This document shows, one piece after another, positions 45,225 to 56,600 of a DNA stretch of 64,000 nucleotides. A program made the position numbers and the translations under genes. Source of the DNA: Odontocerum albicorne (lineage: Eukaryota; Arthropoda; Insecta; Trichoptera; Odontoceridae); assembly GCA_949825065.1 (NCBI GenBank), contig OX463856.1, forward strand, positions 19,092,632 through 19,156,631. The letters are read 5' to 3'. The notes under the pieces were generated by a model. The model was not told the DNA's origin. It ran no database searches and worked only from the letters and a program-made list of their open reading frames with translations. The first letter of the stretch is position 1. Each line of letters starts with the position of its first letter.

Positions 45225-45913
45225 GTTAAACTTTCATGGTGATAGAAAAGTGTGAAAGGAAAAGTAAATAGGATATACAGGTGGATGGTGAGCAACAACA
45301 GATTGGAGCAAGTTGAGGAATTATGTTATTTGGGAAGTATTTTCACAGATGATGGAAGAGTTACGAGATATATCGAAGAGCGCGTATGTATAGTAAATCA
45401 AGTCAATAGGGCACTAAAATATATAACCGAACTCAAACCGGACAGTACCAAAAAATACTAAAATACTATGAGATAGCCCACAACAGTATTTTAGTATCAC
45501 CTTTGATGTACGGTGATAAAATGTGGACGTGAAAAAAGACTGAAAAGAACCGAATAATTGGCGTAATAATGTATGACAAAATATGAATGAACTGATTAGG
45601 GATGAATGCCAACTTAAAGCTGATGTGTTGAGTAAGATGAAGAAGAGCACGCCGAGATGGCTTGGACATGTGGAACGAATGAATGAAGAAAGATTAACAA
45701 AAAGATATACAGTATAAATGTGAGTGGTATGTGTGTCAGATGAAAGGAAAGTATGGTTAATCAAGTAAATGATTTTTGAAACAAGAGAACGTAAAAGTCA
45801 GAGAAATCGTAAGAGTTGTATGAGAAGATGGATGTAGAAGAGGCGAAGGATTTGTGTCGAGACCTCTCTGACTACCTCGACAAGGCGATGGCGTGATTGT
45901 ATGTATGTACGTT
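45225..45913 (+). mobile_element. LINE-A, RT end to 3' end
   Basis: Read-through: 'GKVNRIYRWMVSNNRLEQVE', 'ELCYLGSIFTDDGRVTR', 'NQVNRALKYITEL', then in other frames the 'DECQLKADVLSKM' and 'PRWLGHVERMNEERLTK' equivalents, and a 3' end 'tggcgtgattgtatgtatgt'. A good reference copy for the 3' half. Confidence 0.92.
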
Positions 45914-46187
45914 AAAAAAGATCCTTTCAGGTGGATTTGTTTTTATTGCGTTGTGACCACGTGGTCCACTTTAGTAGCATGTGTGGTAATTAAATAGTTT
46001 CTCCTTTTTTTTTTTAAATTAACGATTAAATTTATATCGTAGATATAAATAGAGTATACACATAAACACGCATGGATGTATCCAAATACGCATTTATGTA
46101 TCAAAAAGCACGTCCGTGTTTTCTGTAATGAAAGGGCGTGTCTTAAAGCATGCTTGAGTGTATATTTTGACATAAGTTGCTTTAATT

Positions 46188-46325
46188 AGACGAACTCCGT
46201 AGCCTAACTGGTAAGACGCTTGACTCCCAGCCCGGGGGTTTTGGGTCTGATTCCTGTTGGAACCCAGATTTTTTTTAAAATCCTCCAGTTTGTTTTTCAG
46301 TTAAGACCAATTTAACATCTTTATG
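46188..46325 (+). mobile_element. SINE-A copy, 3'-truncated
   Basis: 'gacgaactccgtagcctaac', 'tggtaagacgcttgactccc', 'gggtctgattcctgttgga', 'acccagattttttttaaaat'. The family tail after about 46325 is missing. Confidence 0.85.
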
Positions 46326-46439
46326 TTTCATTCAAATATAATTAAAATTTAAAACACTTTATATCCCCACTTGAAAAATTTTTTTAAATTTAGAATTGCT
46401 TTTTTTTTATTCCAGTTTGATTTTTTCCGCGTGGTTTTT

Positions 46440-46512
46440 GCACACTAGAAGAGTCTACCTTATAAATGGTGCTATCGAAATTATCCTTCTATAATTATTA
46501 TTATTTTTGAAA
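46440..46512 (+). mobile_element. SINE-D tail fragment
   Basis: 'agtctaccttataaatggtg', 'ctatcgaaattatcc' and (ATT)n match the tail at 5235-5312. Confidence 0.5.
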
Positions 46513-46542
46513 AAAATATTTTCGCTTCAATATTCAAATCTC

Positions 46543-46720
46543 TTATCGCACAATCACGAAGAAGATATTCCAACAATCGGGGATCACTCCCCATCCACTC
46601 TCTAGATAGAGCCTCTCCATTAGCCCGAGATTAAGAGGGCTGGGGTTGTTTGTCTTCGGTGTTCGTTGCTGAGAGCCAACCGTCACCCTGGACCTTCTCA
46701 TCCACCCATCCCTTTTTTTC
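46543..46720. other. GC-rich unassigned segment beside a MITE
   Basis: Open on the minus strand but not recognised. It directly adjoins the MITE at 46721 and may belong to another transposon. Confidence 0.35.
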
Positions 46721-46874
46721 TTATTAGGGGTACCCATAAGTAACGTCATTTGTGTAGATTTTTTCATATTTAAGTGTTGATTAATTCCTTCCTTACTGCT
46801 TAACAGACTGAAGGAGACTATTTTAAAGATGGCGCGTCAACAAAAACGACATTACTTATGGGTACCCCTAATAA
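46721..46874. mobile_element. MITE with 27-bp terminal inverted repeats
   Basis: The left terminus 'ttattaggggtacccataag' plus 'taacgtc' is matched by the right terminus with one difference in 27. Internal bases 46750-46788 are the reverse complement of 50065-50102, so part of the element exists elsewhere. Confidence 0.9.
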
Positions 46875-47324
46875 AAGGATCAACTATAGAAGCCAAACAT
46901 TGATTTCATATTAATGTAAAATTATATAAAAGTATTCTTCTTTTAAGTCCCTTCCTTGTTCAAAAGATGACGACGATCTGAGCTGTCTTGACATTTCAGA
47001 CAGCAGCTCTGAACAAAGATATGGCACAACAATAACATAATTGTTTAGCGGTTCACTCAGCTCGACTTTGAAAAGATCTTTCTGACTCAATTATATGTGT
47101 AACAACCTAATTTATATTTAAGAATAAACTAAAGAAGCATTTTTTCAAACTTTCTTAGTTCCCGTATAAATCCCATGTACTGTAATAAAAAGACGGTCAT
47201 GGATACTAACAATGATTTTCAAACCAAAGCTGGTTGATTGAAAGATATTGATTTAAAGCAATAAATCCGCAATACGTATTTGCGCAAGAGTGTTAAGTAA
47301 ATAAATAAATATTTGCAACCTGAT
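46875..47324. other. Unassigned sequence
   Basis: No feature recognised. Confidence 0.35.
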
Positions 47325-47435
47325 AAACTGTGAGTTAATTGCCAAATATAGTGGTTCTTTACCCAAAGGCTCGATTACTGGGGCCGAAGACAATATCTCT
47401 CAGCCACGCTCTTTAACATCTCGATATGATTAATT
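47325..47435 (+). mobile_element. SINE-C body fragment
   Basis: 'ataaactgtgagttaattgc', 'agtggttctttacccaaagg', 'ctcgattactggggccgaag', 'acaatatctctcagccacgc'. Confidence 0.7.
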
Positions 47436-47519
47436 TTTATCCACTTTGCACGGATTTCTCCTGTTACACAAACATGGTCTGCTTCTAGAGTTAGCTTATT
47501 CGTTAGGAAGAATATCAGC

Positions 47520-48090
47520 CAGGATTCTTCTCATACTGCTAGGCGGTACCGAGAATATATCCAGTGTCATTCAGTTGGTTCAACATCTCTATACCACGCG
47601 TGACTGAGTGTTTAGCCATGATATTCGTTCTGTAAGTTGGTATGTAGAACAGAGGGTGATTCCTTGCACGGCTATATTTATTAGGTACATGTAAACTTAG
47701 CGCTTCTAGAATCGCGGGACAGTTAAAGCAACTTTGAAAAACCTTTATTAGGAATATCGCAATGGATTCTTGCCTTTTTGTTTCAAGGCTTCTATAGTTA
47801 CACATCGTGAGAAGTTCGGCATGGTGAGCATATTTTGGGTAATCGCCCTTTGTTCTGTACCATAGATATCTGAGGATTTTTTTTTGTATTTGTTCTATAT
47901 TGTTTTTATATTTGAGCTGATGATGAGCCCAAACTGTAGATGCATATTCTAATTTAGTTCTTATTAGATAATTATATAAGTTTCGAAGTATATCGGTACT
48001 GTGAAAGTCTCTTGATATCCTCATAATGAAGTCATATATATTTTGGGCACCATACGAATGAATGAACGAATTAAAAAGAGGAATAATCAA
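47520..48090 (-). mobile_element. LINE-J: C-terminal part of a jockey/CR1-like protein
   Basis: The longest plausible frame outside the host exons, 183 codons on the minus strand from 48090, stop near 47539. 'IMRISRDFHSTDILRNLYNY' and 'LIRTKLEYASTVWAHH' form the conserved L-Y-LVRS-LEYAS-VW block that follows the RT core in jockey/CR1-clade elements. 'IEQIQKKILRYLWYR' is the Q-FLR helix, and then comes 'FNCPAILEALSLHVP' with 'RTN'. No RT catalytic core is present, so it is 5'-truncated, but the frame is unusually intact, suggesting a younger insertion than its neighbours. Not homologous to LINE-I at the sequence level I can judge. Confidence 0.88.
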
Positions 48091-48789
48091 AGAATCGACT
48101 ACTTTTGATTATTTTTTTTACATGAGTCGTCAAGATATTTTTTTACATGAGTCGCTCTGGAAGACGGCGAGTGTCAAAATCCGTTTTGTACATAATTTAA
48201 TTAAAAATATTTAATTTTACATTGTGTTTCTGATAAAACTTACGAGTATTATGGGACTGACATTATGTTATTTATCATTTCTAAAGGCATAAAGCAGAAA
48301 ATATAACAAGTTAACATTTCATTTATATTTGAAGTTAATCATAATTTACTCAAAACTGCAAAAATTCTTCCAGAGCGGGTTTTGCATCTTGACACTCATA
48401 TTATATAACAAAGTTTATAAAAAAACCCCGTTAGTAAACACTGTTGGGGGTTGTATTTTTTTTCATATTTATTGGCCAAAATAATTTTAATATTAATAAA
48501 ATCAATATTTGACAACAAAATCAAAAAAATATCCAAGTAAATTAACATCAGTATCTTTAAAAGATTTTCTCAAACACTAAATTAAATTTTCGGTCCTCGA
48601 TAAACAAAAAAGGAGTATACCCTTATGAAAGATACATAAGAAAAAATACGAAAAATACATAAGAACAGTAATATTTTAAGCGAAATTTTCCCCGTAGCAA
48701 GGAGAGCCCGTTAAATTCAATCATGATCAGCAAATGTTATTATAAGTCAGGGGTTGTCAACGGAGCATAAATTTATAACATTTTATTCA
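48091..48789. other. Unassigned sequence
   Basis: A short doubled 'tttttttacatgagtcg' lies at about 48114-48153. The rest is AT-rich. Confidence 0.35.
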
Positions 48790-49090
48790 ACATATGGGTT
48801 GCCCGAAAAGTAATATTATCGTATTTTATAATACGAGTAGATCAACTTGAAAAGTAAAATTTTATCAAATACTCGTGGACGGTGATTTTCGACATATTTA
48901 GTATCTCAGCAACCTCTCGTGTCTTAGAACGCTTGTTATTTTCGATCAAAGCCTTGACTTGATCGTCATCAACGGTAATCGACCTTAGAGCGGGCACCAC
49001 CTTCGAAATTTGTATCACCATTGACACAACTCTCGTTATTTCAGCGTCAATCTTCGAGATGCTCTTTGATCATGTGACCTTCTTTAAAAG
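48790..49090 (-). mobile_element. Mariner-like element, N-terminal fragment
   Basis: The minus strand encodes 'SITVDDDQVKALIENNKRSK' and 'TREVAEILNMSKITVHEYLI', the second helix-turn-helix of mariner transposases (family pattern DDDQ-K-LIE-N-TRE-AE-L-S-TVH-HL). The catalytic domain is absent. 'gggttgcccgaaaagtaat' at 48796 looks like a terminal repeat lying close to the truncated coding part, so the element is internally deleted. Confidence 0.85.
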
Positions 49091-50102
49091 AACAACCCGA
49101 TCCTAGATAGGCCACTCCCGTGTGCAGACGTTACAAACATGCGAATCCCGCTGAGTCACGATAATTTTTATCTTCGCAGCTTTCAGACTGTTTCTCTTAC
49201 GTCTTTGTGTTGAGGCGCCATCAACTCGAGAACAGATAGCTGCCGGCTTTCCAGGATCTTTAGACAATTAAAGATCAATTACAGTTATTACAATTCTAAA
49301 GAACAGGTTCCAAACAGGAATCGGGAGAACCAATAATAACACGTTATATGGAGAATGTTGCATGATGGATCAACTCTATGTATCTGCTGTGAAGAGCAGT
49401 CCATGTGACACTTGCTGTAGATCCGAAGAACCCAGTATCTTGCACCGAGCAGTAACTGATTCGTGAAATGCGCAACGCTATCCAGGTGGGAATAATCTTG
49501 GTGGAAATAATCAAGTGCATTTTTGCAAAGAAAATAGTAAGTTATTACAGTTGGCAACAACTGCAATCTCAAGCACCGCATTACCGCACAAGTTGGTTAT
49601 AGGTAAGGAGAAGGCACTCAGCACAACATTAGGGCGGTACCACTCCTTCCCCTACCTCTCGTAGCTTCCCTCTCTGCCTCCCCGCCATTGGTGGGGTGCG
49701 CTCCCACACCCTACGGAAGGGTTGTGGGAAAGGGTGAGAGGGATGAGCACCTGCCCATACATCATAATTTTGTTTGTCGCCAAGATTGATCGCTCATTGG
49801 GAGACAAATTTACACTGAGACATTTCGCCCGCATCTACCTTTATATAAGTAAGTACAAGATATCATAAATTGTATTTCATAAGGAGCCGACATCAAATGT
49901 ATTTTTTGTATTATATACTATATAGTAGTTGGTTATACATCGTATATCTGGCAGGTTTATTGTTATACAGCAATTTCTTCCAACCAACAAGATTGTCTTG
50001 GATATGTTAAGATTTTTTAATACAAGAACAGATTTAGCAAAAAAAAATATCTATTTAAATATAATGAATCAACACTTAAATATGAAAAAATCTACACAAA
50101 CC
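49091..50102. other. Mostly unassigned; two repeat remnants
   Basis: 49620-49760 is GC-rich and unassigned. 49928-49985 ('atctggcaggtttattgtta', 'aatttcttccaaccaac') is a reversed SINE-A tail remnant. 50065-50102 matches the reverse of the interior of the MITE at 46721. Confidence 0.45.
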
Positions 50103-51439
50103 AAATTAAAGTGACAGCCCTGTTAAGTTTGTTTGTATAATTTAGTTTGAATCAACATATTTTTTAAATATTTAACTACACAAGATTAGTAAGCAATGTA
50201 TTGTGAATAGTATGTTTCTTTTGTAAAGCGAATCAGACCTGTCACTTATAGTCCCTAGAGGAAAGGAATTCGTTCAACGATAAGGAAGGTAAACAAAGAA
50301 AAATTAGGATGAGAGGGTATTCTGAGTAATGTAATATTTTTAGGATGGTGCACATCTGAAAACTCTTGGAAGTTCGTTGTTGAGCAAATATAGATTTTCG
50401 CTGAGATGTATTTGAAAAAATTGATCATGGAAATTGGAAAAATAATAATTTGATCCATCGGACATGATAACTCTTTGATTCAAAGAGATAAAATAAGTAT
50501 ATAAACATCCAAATAATATTAACAGAGACGACAGATTCCATCTTAAATGAGTTTGGTACACAATAATTATATCGAAGCGACAACTAAATGAAAATGAACA
50601 ATAACTTCAACCTTTGTGGAAACTTTGCGCTTGTTCTTCCGTGGTGACGCGAAACCATATGCTCACGTTAAGGTTGCAAACCGGGATGGACGTTTACGTT
50701 ACGGTTGAGATTCCGCTGTAGGCCAAGTGGTATGTTTTTTTATCGAAGTTGACTACAAACAAGTCCTGAAGATGAAAACTGCAACGTTTTCGAAACGCCT
50801 GCATCAACATAAGCTTATAAAAACCACGTTTAACTTTAATCAGAAACACAACGGAATCTTCAATCCCCCATTCGGTACAAATACACATGGCACCTGTTTA
50901 ATTGGATGGACGTGTCAACATCCACATGCAGATGAATCAGCTAATCCCCATAGACAGAAGACGTCGTAATACATACATCAAATGTTGCTTAAGCTGATCA
51001 AGTGATTTGGATCCCGAAAGCTTTGATTTACACATTACTGATATGTCTATTTGAGATTCTATTCCCAAGCATTATTGATCGAATCCTAATACACTGATCT
51101 TATACTTTGTGAATATGATACGTCCATATAACTTAGTGAGAGTAATTCAATATTCTTAAAATGTGTAACTAAAAGCCTATGTACATCTTTCAATAAGGGT
51201 GCAGATATTTACAGAACTTTTGGCAAAAGCTTGAGCGAGTCTGAGTTCAGCTCAGATTTTTTTCTCATTTGCACCGTAGAAGTTGAAGATTGAAACTATT
51301 TAATTATTTTATAAACTTTGTATAAGTATTGTTAAAAAATAGTGGTCAATTCAATGAGGAGGCATTATTTTCAAGAAAAAAATATGTATATATAATCTAT
51401 CGAAGTGTTAAATGTATTCAATAATAAATAAATTGAACT
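50103..51439. other. Unassigned sequence
   Basis: No feature recognised. The overlapping frames on both strands at 50694-50969 have no known relative. Confidence 0.35.
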
Positions 51440-52470
51440 ATAGTGAACGCTGCCTTGACTGAGTGGTTCAATATTTCAAAAGGCGTAGAGCAAGGATGCT
51501 CTACGTTGCCCTGGTTGTTTAATATTTAAATAGATTCATGAAACAATGAACTACAGAGCTCAATGAGTGGCCTACTAATGTCGAATGAGATAGTGTATGC
51601 TGAGAACATGATAATAGTGGAGAATGCAGATGAATTACAGAGCTTGATAAGTAAATTGTATAAAAGTTACGAAAGGAAGGATCGGATAATGAATGTTGCG
51701 AAATTAAAAATCGTGTGAAAGAAAAAATGAATGCGATATATGATTGATAATAAAAGATTGGAGCATTTTATGGAATTCCGCTATTCGGGAAGTAATTTCT
51801 CAGGTGGTTGATGAGTTACGAGAGATATCAAACAGAGTGTAGCGATAGGGAATAAAGTCAATGAGGCCCTTAAATATATATACTCGAACCGGAGAGGATC
51901 AAAAGCTGCTAATATCATAGTCCGCAACAGTATTTTAGCACCAATTTTGATGTAAAGGGGTGAAAAAAGATTGAATAGAAATGTTGAGTGATAAATGTGA
52001 ACTTAAGGCTGATGTATAACCGTATTAGCCCGACTTTAAGGCTAGGTTTTTATTTAAAAGGCGAAACGTAAATAGAGGGGTCGCCTTATATTCGAGTTTT
52101 ATTTTTCATAACATTATAAAAATAGGGGTCGCCTTATAATCAGGGTCGCCCTATAGTCGGGCCAATACGGTAAGTAAGATGAAGAAAATCACACTAAGAT
52201 GTCTTGAATATATAGAATGAAAAACTAACAAATATAAAGTCCAAATGTGAGTGAAAGGCGGGGAAGACCTAGGAAAGTATGGTTAGATCAAGTGAATTAT
52301 ATTTTGTAACAAGGAAACTTAGAGTTAGATGTATCGTAGGAGTTGTATGAGATTGTGTATGGATGTAGAAGAAGCGAAGGATGTATGTCGAGATAAAAAG
52401 TCTGGCGCTCTGTCATATCTGCCTACCCCGATAGAGAAATGTCATTATGGTATGTGTTTTTGTATATATG
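51440..52470 (+). mobile_element. LINE-A, longest copy (RT motif to 3' end)
   Basis: 'FNISKGVEQGCST' with 'PWLFNI' is the RT QGC-P-LF motif. 'VYAENMIIVENADELQSLIS' covers the YADD position with the Asp pair lost. 'KLYKSYERKDRIMNVAK' follows, and then the KCDIW-type, DDGRVTR-type and C-terminal blocks in several frames. It ends 'ctaccccgatagagaaatgt'. It is interrupted by a TA-flanked MITE at 52019. Many stops; inactive. Confidence 0.9.
52019..52171. mobile_element. TA-flanked MITE nested in LINE-A
   Basis: The termini 'accgtattagcccgact' and 'agtcgggccaatacggt' are inverted repeats with one mismatch and are flanked by TA. The interior has two 'aggggtcgccttata' motifs. LINE-A sequence stops at 'aaggctgatgta' and resumes at 'agtaagatgaag', so the insertion is precise and younger than the LINE. 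Confidence 0.92.
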
Positions 52471-52544
52471 TCCCATTGGTTGACAAACTCCATTATGATG
52501 ACATCATGAAACTGATGAATAAATATTAAAGAGTATTTATATTA

Positions 52545-52790
52545 TCAACCACCAAAAGATAAAAGTTCGGGTCCTTTGGAAATATGCTATAATATAACAT
52601 ACGAGTAATATCGAGGAGAAAATTATGAGAACATTTGACTGATATTACTGGGAAAAGGCAGAAATGTGGGGAAAAGACGTATCACCCGGTTGAAGAACTT
52701 TCGGAATTGGGTTACCATAGTGGTACCAAATTTTTGTTCAGAGCTGCTGCCTCAAGATAGTCATGATGATCGCCCACCTCCGAAAAGGAG
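52545..52790 (+). mobile_element. LINE-G C-terminal fragment
   Basis: Aligns with 33240-33460: 'cgaggagaaaattatgagaa', 'gcagaaatgtggggaaaaga', 'tgttcagagctgctgcctca', 'gatgatcgcccacctccga'. It carries TACGAGTA at 52600 where the other copy has a plain TA. Confidence 0.8.
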
Positions 52791-53234
52791 AGGAACTTGA
52801 AACAAGAAAAAAATGTGCAAAAAGCACTGAACAAAAAATACATATTTTTTGGTTTATTTGAAACATCGAAAATACATAGACCAATAGAACTATATAGTAC
52901 GATACGAAACTTTTGAAGATTGACACCTCGTTTGAAAGTTACTCGACAAAATCTTGAAATGAGACAGATGGGGCGATCCGCTCGGAAGGAATAAGTAAGA
53001 AGGGGTACAAAGGAAAGTGTGATTAAGTTTGCCGTAAGAAGATTGTTATTTTGTTTAAGGAGACCTCGGTTCAAATTCATCGAAAGCAAAATATACTGCC
53101 ATTTAATTTAACGAAGTGTTTACAAAACAAAATTATTGCTTAATATCAAATTTAAAATAAGGATTTTTAGATTTAAGAAGATATGGTGACGAAAAATTTT
53201 AAGTTCTCCGACATACTGTCACTATAGTATAAAT
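52791..53234. other. Unassigned sequence
   Basis: No feature recognised. Confidence 0.35.
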
Positions 53235-53430
53235 TCCTTAAATGTTCCGCTGACCCCTCTTATCTAGCAGATAATATTCAGTGTCTTTCAGACCAAGAAC
53301 TTGCGCAACGCTCTAATAGAGATTGTCAATTGGGTTTCTCAGTTCACGGCTCATCTTTTTTACGTCGTCCTTGACTGACCACATGCAGTATGACTCTGGA
53401 GCCAGTTACAAATTAATGTTAGAATTTTAA
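53235..53430 (+). mobile_element. LINE-I fragment
   Basis: The plus-strand read 'CSADPSYLADNIQCLSDQEL', 'AQRSNRDCQLGFSVHGSSFL' parallels the minus strand of 41826-42370. Confidence 0.8.
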
Positions 53431-53623
53431 TCGCGGTAGTTGCATTACTTCTTTATGAACTTCATATAACATGCAATATCGGATGACAATTTTATTCGCG
53501 TCCGTTGCCAATTTAAGGATTAAGTTAAGTTAGGGTTGTTATTGGATCGAAGATGAAAACCAACTGGCCAAATCAGATAGACAATGTCCTTTTTAAGAAA
53601 TGACAAAAAAGCATTGTACTGTA

Positions 53624-53829
53624 TTACACTTTCGTTGTATACAGTACAGCCTGGCGGACTTATTGCCATGTGGGAATCTCTTCCTACCAACCAGAAAGAT
53701 GTTAAAGAAGCCTTAAGTGAAAACAAGACTGGACACTTTTTTTAACATATGTGTTCCAGCGGGATTTAAACCCGCAACCTCCGGGTTGATAGACAGGCGT
53801 CTTACCAACCAGGTCACGGAGGTCGTCAT
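53624..53829 (-). mobile_element. SINE-A copy, well preserved
   Basis: On the minus strand: 'gacgacctccgtgacctggt', 'tggtaagacgcctgtctatc', 'ggaggttgcgggtttaaatc', 'ccgctggaacac', with tail 'gtactgtatacaacgaaagt'. Confidence 0.9.
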
Positions 53830-54374
53830 GCTTGCTTCAAGATAACACAACAATTTACACAATTTGCAAATGAGTACCCATAAAACAGCAATAACTTTCG
53901 CATCTACCCAATACATCGTACTTTTATTATTATTATTATTACAAGGCCACATAACTGTTAGATTAAATCTAGTTAAACTTAACTGATACAGTAATAACGG
54001 AGGTTCAAGGTAGTCAGGAATTTCAGTAGGAAGAACAACAGTAGCACGTGCATATTGCATACATACGTTAGGTCCAGCTTGATCGGTAATCAGCCGGCCC
54101 CCAACGGCGAGGTAAGCGCGCCCCGCTGAGAGACAGCATTTACGAGCGAACAGGGGGTCCAGATGCTGAGCTACACGGTAGAACGCCTGCGGTAGCTAAT
54201 CAATGCACGGCAATCACTTTGATGGCCGTCGTCGAGGGGGGTTTGCGAATATCTTCATTATGTGGATATTTTATATAACGTGATGTGATTAAGTTTTTAA
54301 GACTGAATAAAAAACAACGATTAAAAGACAATGGGAAATACTCGTACTTATGTTTAGTTTTTAAATAGATCAAC
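53830..54374. other. Unassigned, with a GC-rich island
   Basis: 54065-54245 is GC-rich unique sequence with stops in every frame I read. Not a recognised exon or repeat. Confidence 0.35.
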
Positions 54375-55186
54375 TAAATCATTAGGAAGTGTTTCCTCTG
54401 ATGGTGGAAGAGTTCATAAGGATGTCGAACGGCGTGAAGCGATATGAAATAAAGTCAACGAGACACTAAATTATGTATATTATTATTAATTATGTATAGA
54501 ATCAGGCAGTATCAAAATCTACTAAGATGACCACAATAGTATTTTAATATCAACTATGATGTACGGGAGTTAAACGTGGACGTAGAAAATATTGAAAGGA
54601 GCCGAATAAATACTGTACAAATGTGTGCACTAAGAAGAATACATGGGATGACGTTGTATGATAGAATAATGAATAAAGTATTAAGAGATGAATGTGAACT
54701 TAAGATTAATGTGTTGAAGAAGACAAAGAAGACCACTCTGAGATGGTTTAGGCACATAGAACGATCGACGACCTCTGTGGCCTAGTTGGTAAGACCCCTG
54801 TCTCCCAAATCGGAGATTTCGGGTTCAAATCCCGTAGGGTTCAAACCCTTTTTTTTTTTAAAATGATTCGTCATGTTTTCACTTAAGGCCTTTTCAACAT
54901 ATTTCTGGTTGGTTGGAAGAGATTGTCACATGGCAATAAACCAGCCAGATTGTACTGTATACAACGAAAGTGTAATACAATATAACAAATGAATTAAGAA
55001 AAATTAATAAATATTGCAAATGTAAGTGGAAATTCGTGGTATCGGAAGACCAAGGAAAGTCTGGTTAGGTCAAGCGAATTATATTCTAAAAGAAGGAAAC
55101 ACAGAAAGTCACAAATATCCTAGGAGTATGAAAATGTATATAAATGTCTGTCTTTATTGACAGGAAAATGGCGTGATGTATGTATC
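54375..55186 (+). mobile_element. LINE-A copy split by a SINE-A insertion
   Basis: The left part has 'gatggtggaagagttcataa', 'VENIERSRINTVQMCALRRI', 'GMTLYDRIMNKVLRDECELK' and 'LRWFRHIER'. It stops at 54763. After the SINE it resumes at about 54990 with 'aatgaattaagaaaaattaa' and runs to the 3' end at about 55186. Confidence 0.92.
54764..54989 (+). mobile_element. SINE-A, full length, nested in LINE-A
   Basis: 'cgacgacctctgtggcctag', 'ttggtaagacccctgtctcc', 'ttcgggttcaaatcccgtag', 'ttttcacttaaggccttttc', 'ggttggttggaagagattgt', 'cacatggcaataaaccagcc', 'actgtatacaacgaaagtgt'. The flanking LINE-A sequence is otherwise continuous, so the boundaries give the family's full extent, about 220 bp. 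Confidence 0.93.
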
Positions 55187-56487
55187 ATTGTAGAATAAAT
55201 AGTTTACCTGGTTGCCCTGCAAATAACATAAAGCCTCCTAACAAGGTAGGTTAGTTCCGGACTTATAAATATGAGCTGACAATCTTATATTGTAGGGTCA
55301 AACAATGTTATTCTGCCTGATAAGGGTAATAACAGACTGTTATTCAATCCCGCACTGGATTTTACAGTTAAGTTTATACAATGTAAAAAAATGCAGTTTG
55401 TTTTCAATAGTGTCAACATGGACATACTTCGTAATGGGGTAGCCACATTACCGATTTGTGATTAAATTTTGTAGTTTCTAAGAAATAATCAAACTTAAAA
55501 AAATCCAGCCTAGAAAAATCATTACCAAGTCACAGTACGAACTTCAATTTGGGCAATGCTACACAAATAGGGTTTAAAAGTGAAAATCGAAACCAGGGAT
55601 GCCAGCTTGGTTAGACCACTAGCCCCACAGAAAACGATGGCATTTGTTCTTGTCAGTGGTGATTGAAGGCACTTGCAGTGTTTGTGTACTTTGTATAGCT
55701 GGACGTACAGAGGGGGCCCGTTATGTTCCGCATTGTGATCTCTCAATTATATCAGCGCCGTCCGAGCCCCCCGGGACAGGGGGCCCCATAGGGCGCCGCT
55801 ACTGGATTGCAAAAATAGTGATAATATTCAAAAGTCTATCTTGCATCTTTCGATTGGTGACATTTTTATTGGAATGAACTTTCTTTGAAATACCGAAAAA
55901 AGCTTATCAGATTTTTGTAACATTTTAATGTACATACAGCACGAATTTCTCAAGTTCTTGCTTATTGATTGTGGGAGTGTATTTCATCACTTAATGACAC
56001 TAAAAAAATATCATTCATAAAATAGGTGAGACTAGATGAACGGATATGAAATAGACAAATGCGGCGTGTGTGTAGATTATAGATAGAAGAAAGCTTTAAA
56101 GATATATCCTCTCTGCCTATTTCAAAACTTAAATGGCACAGTTGTATGCAATTATTATTAAAATTCACATATAAATTGTTCCTTCATGAAAAATAAATAG
56201 AATGAAAAGTTGTTATAAACATAAGTAAAAAAGAACACAATATTAGCAATACGCCTTTTCATCAAGAAATACCATTTACCATAAATACAGGTCGAACGTT
56301 TGAGAAACATACTAGCAAAATAAAAAGTTTGCTAAATACACTAAATGTCAATTATTAGAAAAAAGTATAAAAAGTTACACATCATCTAATTACGGCACAA
56401 CATAAACTAAGTCCATATCAGCCGTCTACCTTATATTCTAAGACTGTTGATTTACAGCCGCGAAATTCATCTATAAAAAATGCAATA
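55187..56487. other. Unassigned, with a GC-rich island
   Basis: 55690-55810 is GC-rich and open on the plus strand ('SEPPGTGGPIGRRYWIAK') but not recognised. The remainder is AT-rich. Confidence 0.35.
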
Positions 56488-56600
56488 AGAGTCTTGTTTG
56501 TGCTCCTCTGATGATGAAATGAAAACCTTAAAACCGCTAGGGTTATACCGTTACAAAAAGTGGAATAAACAGTGTTTGATAAAACAAAGTACAAATGTGT
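56488..56600 (+). repeat. Half-copy of the 59231 hairpin element
   Basis: 'tcttgtttgtgctcctctga', 'accgctagggttataccgtt', 'acaaaaagtggaataaacag' and 'tgtttgataaaac' match one arm of 59231-59439. The other arm is absent. Confidence 0.9.

Noticed and set aside
47539..48090. Host gene of unknown function
   Set aside because: The conserved LEYAS-VW block and helix pattern are those of non-LTR retrotransposon proteins.
54065..54245. Upstream SCAPER exon in a GC-rich island
   Set aside because: Stops occur in every minus-strand frame I read, and no acceptor/donor pair encloses an open stretch.
55644..55877. Plus-strand frame with a Pro/Gly-rich segment as a gene
   Set aside because: No family recognised and no exon structure. 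A GC-rich unassigned stretch only.
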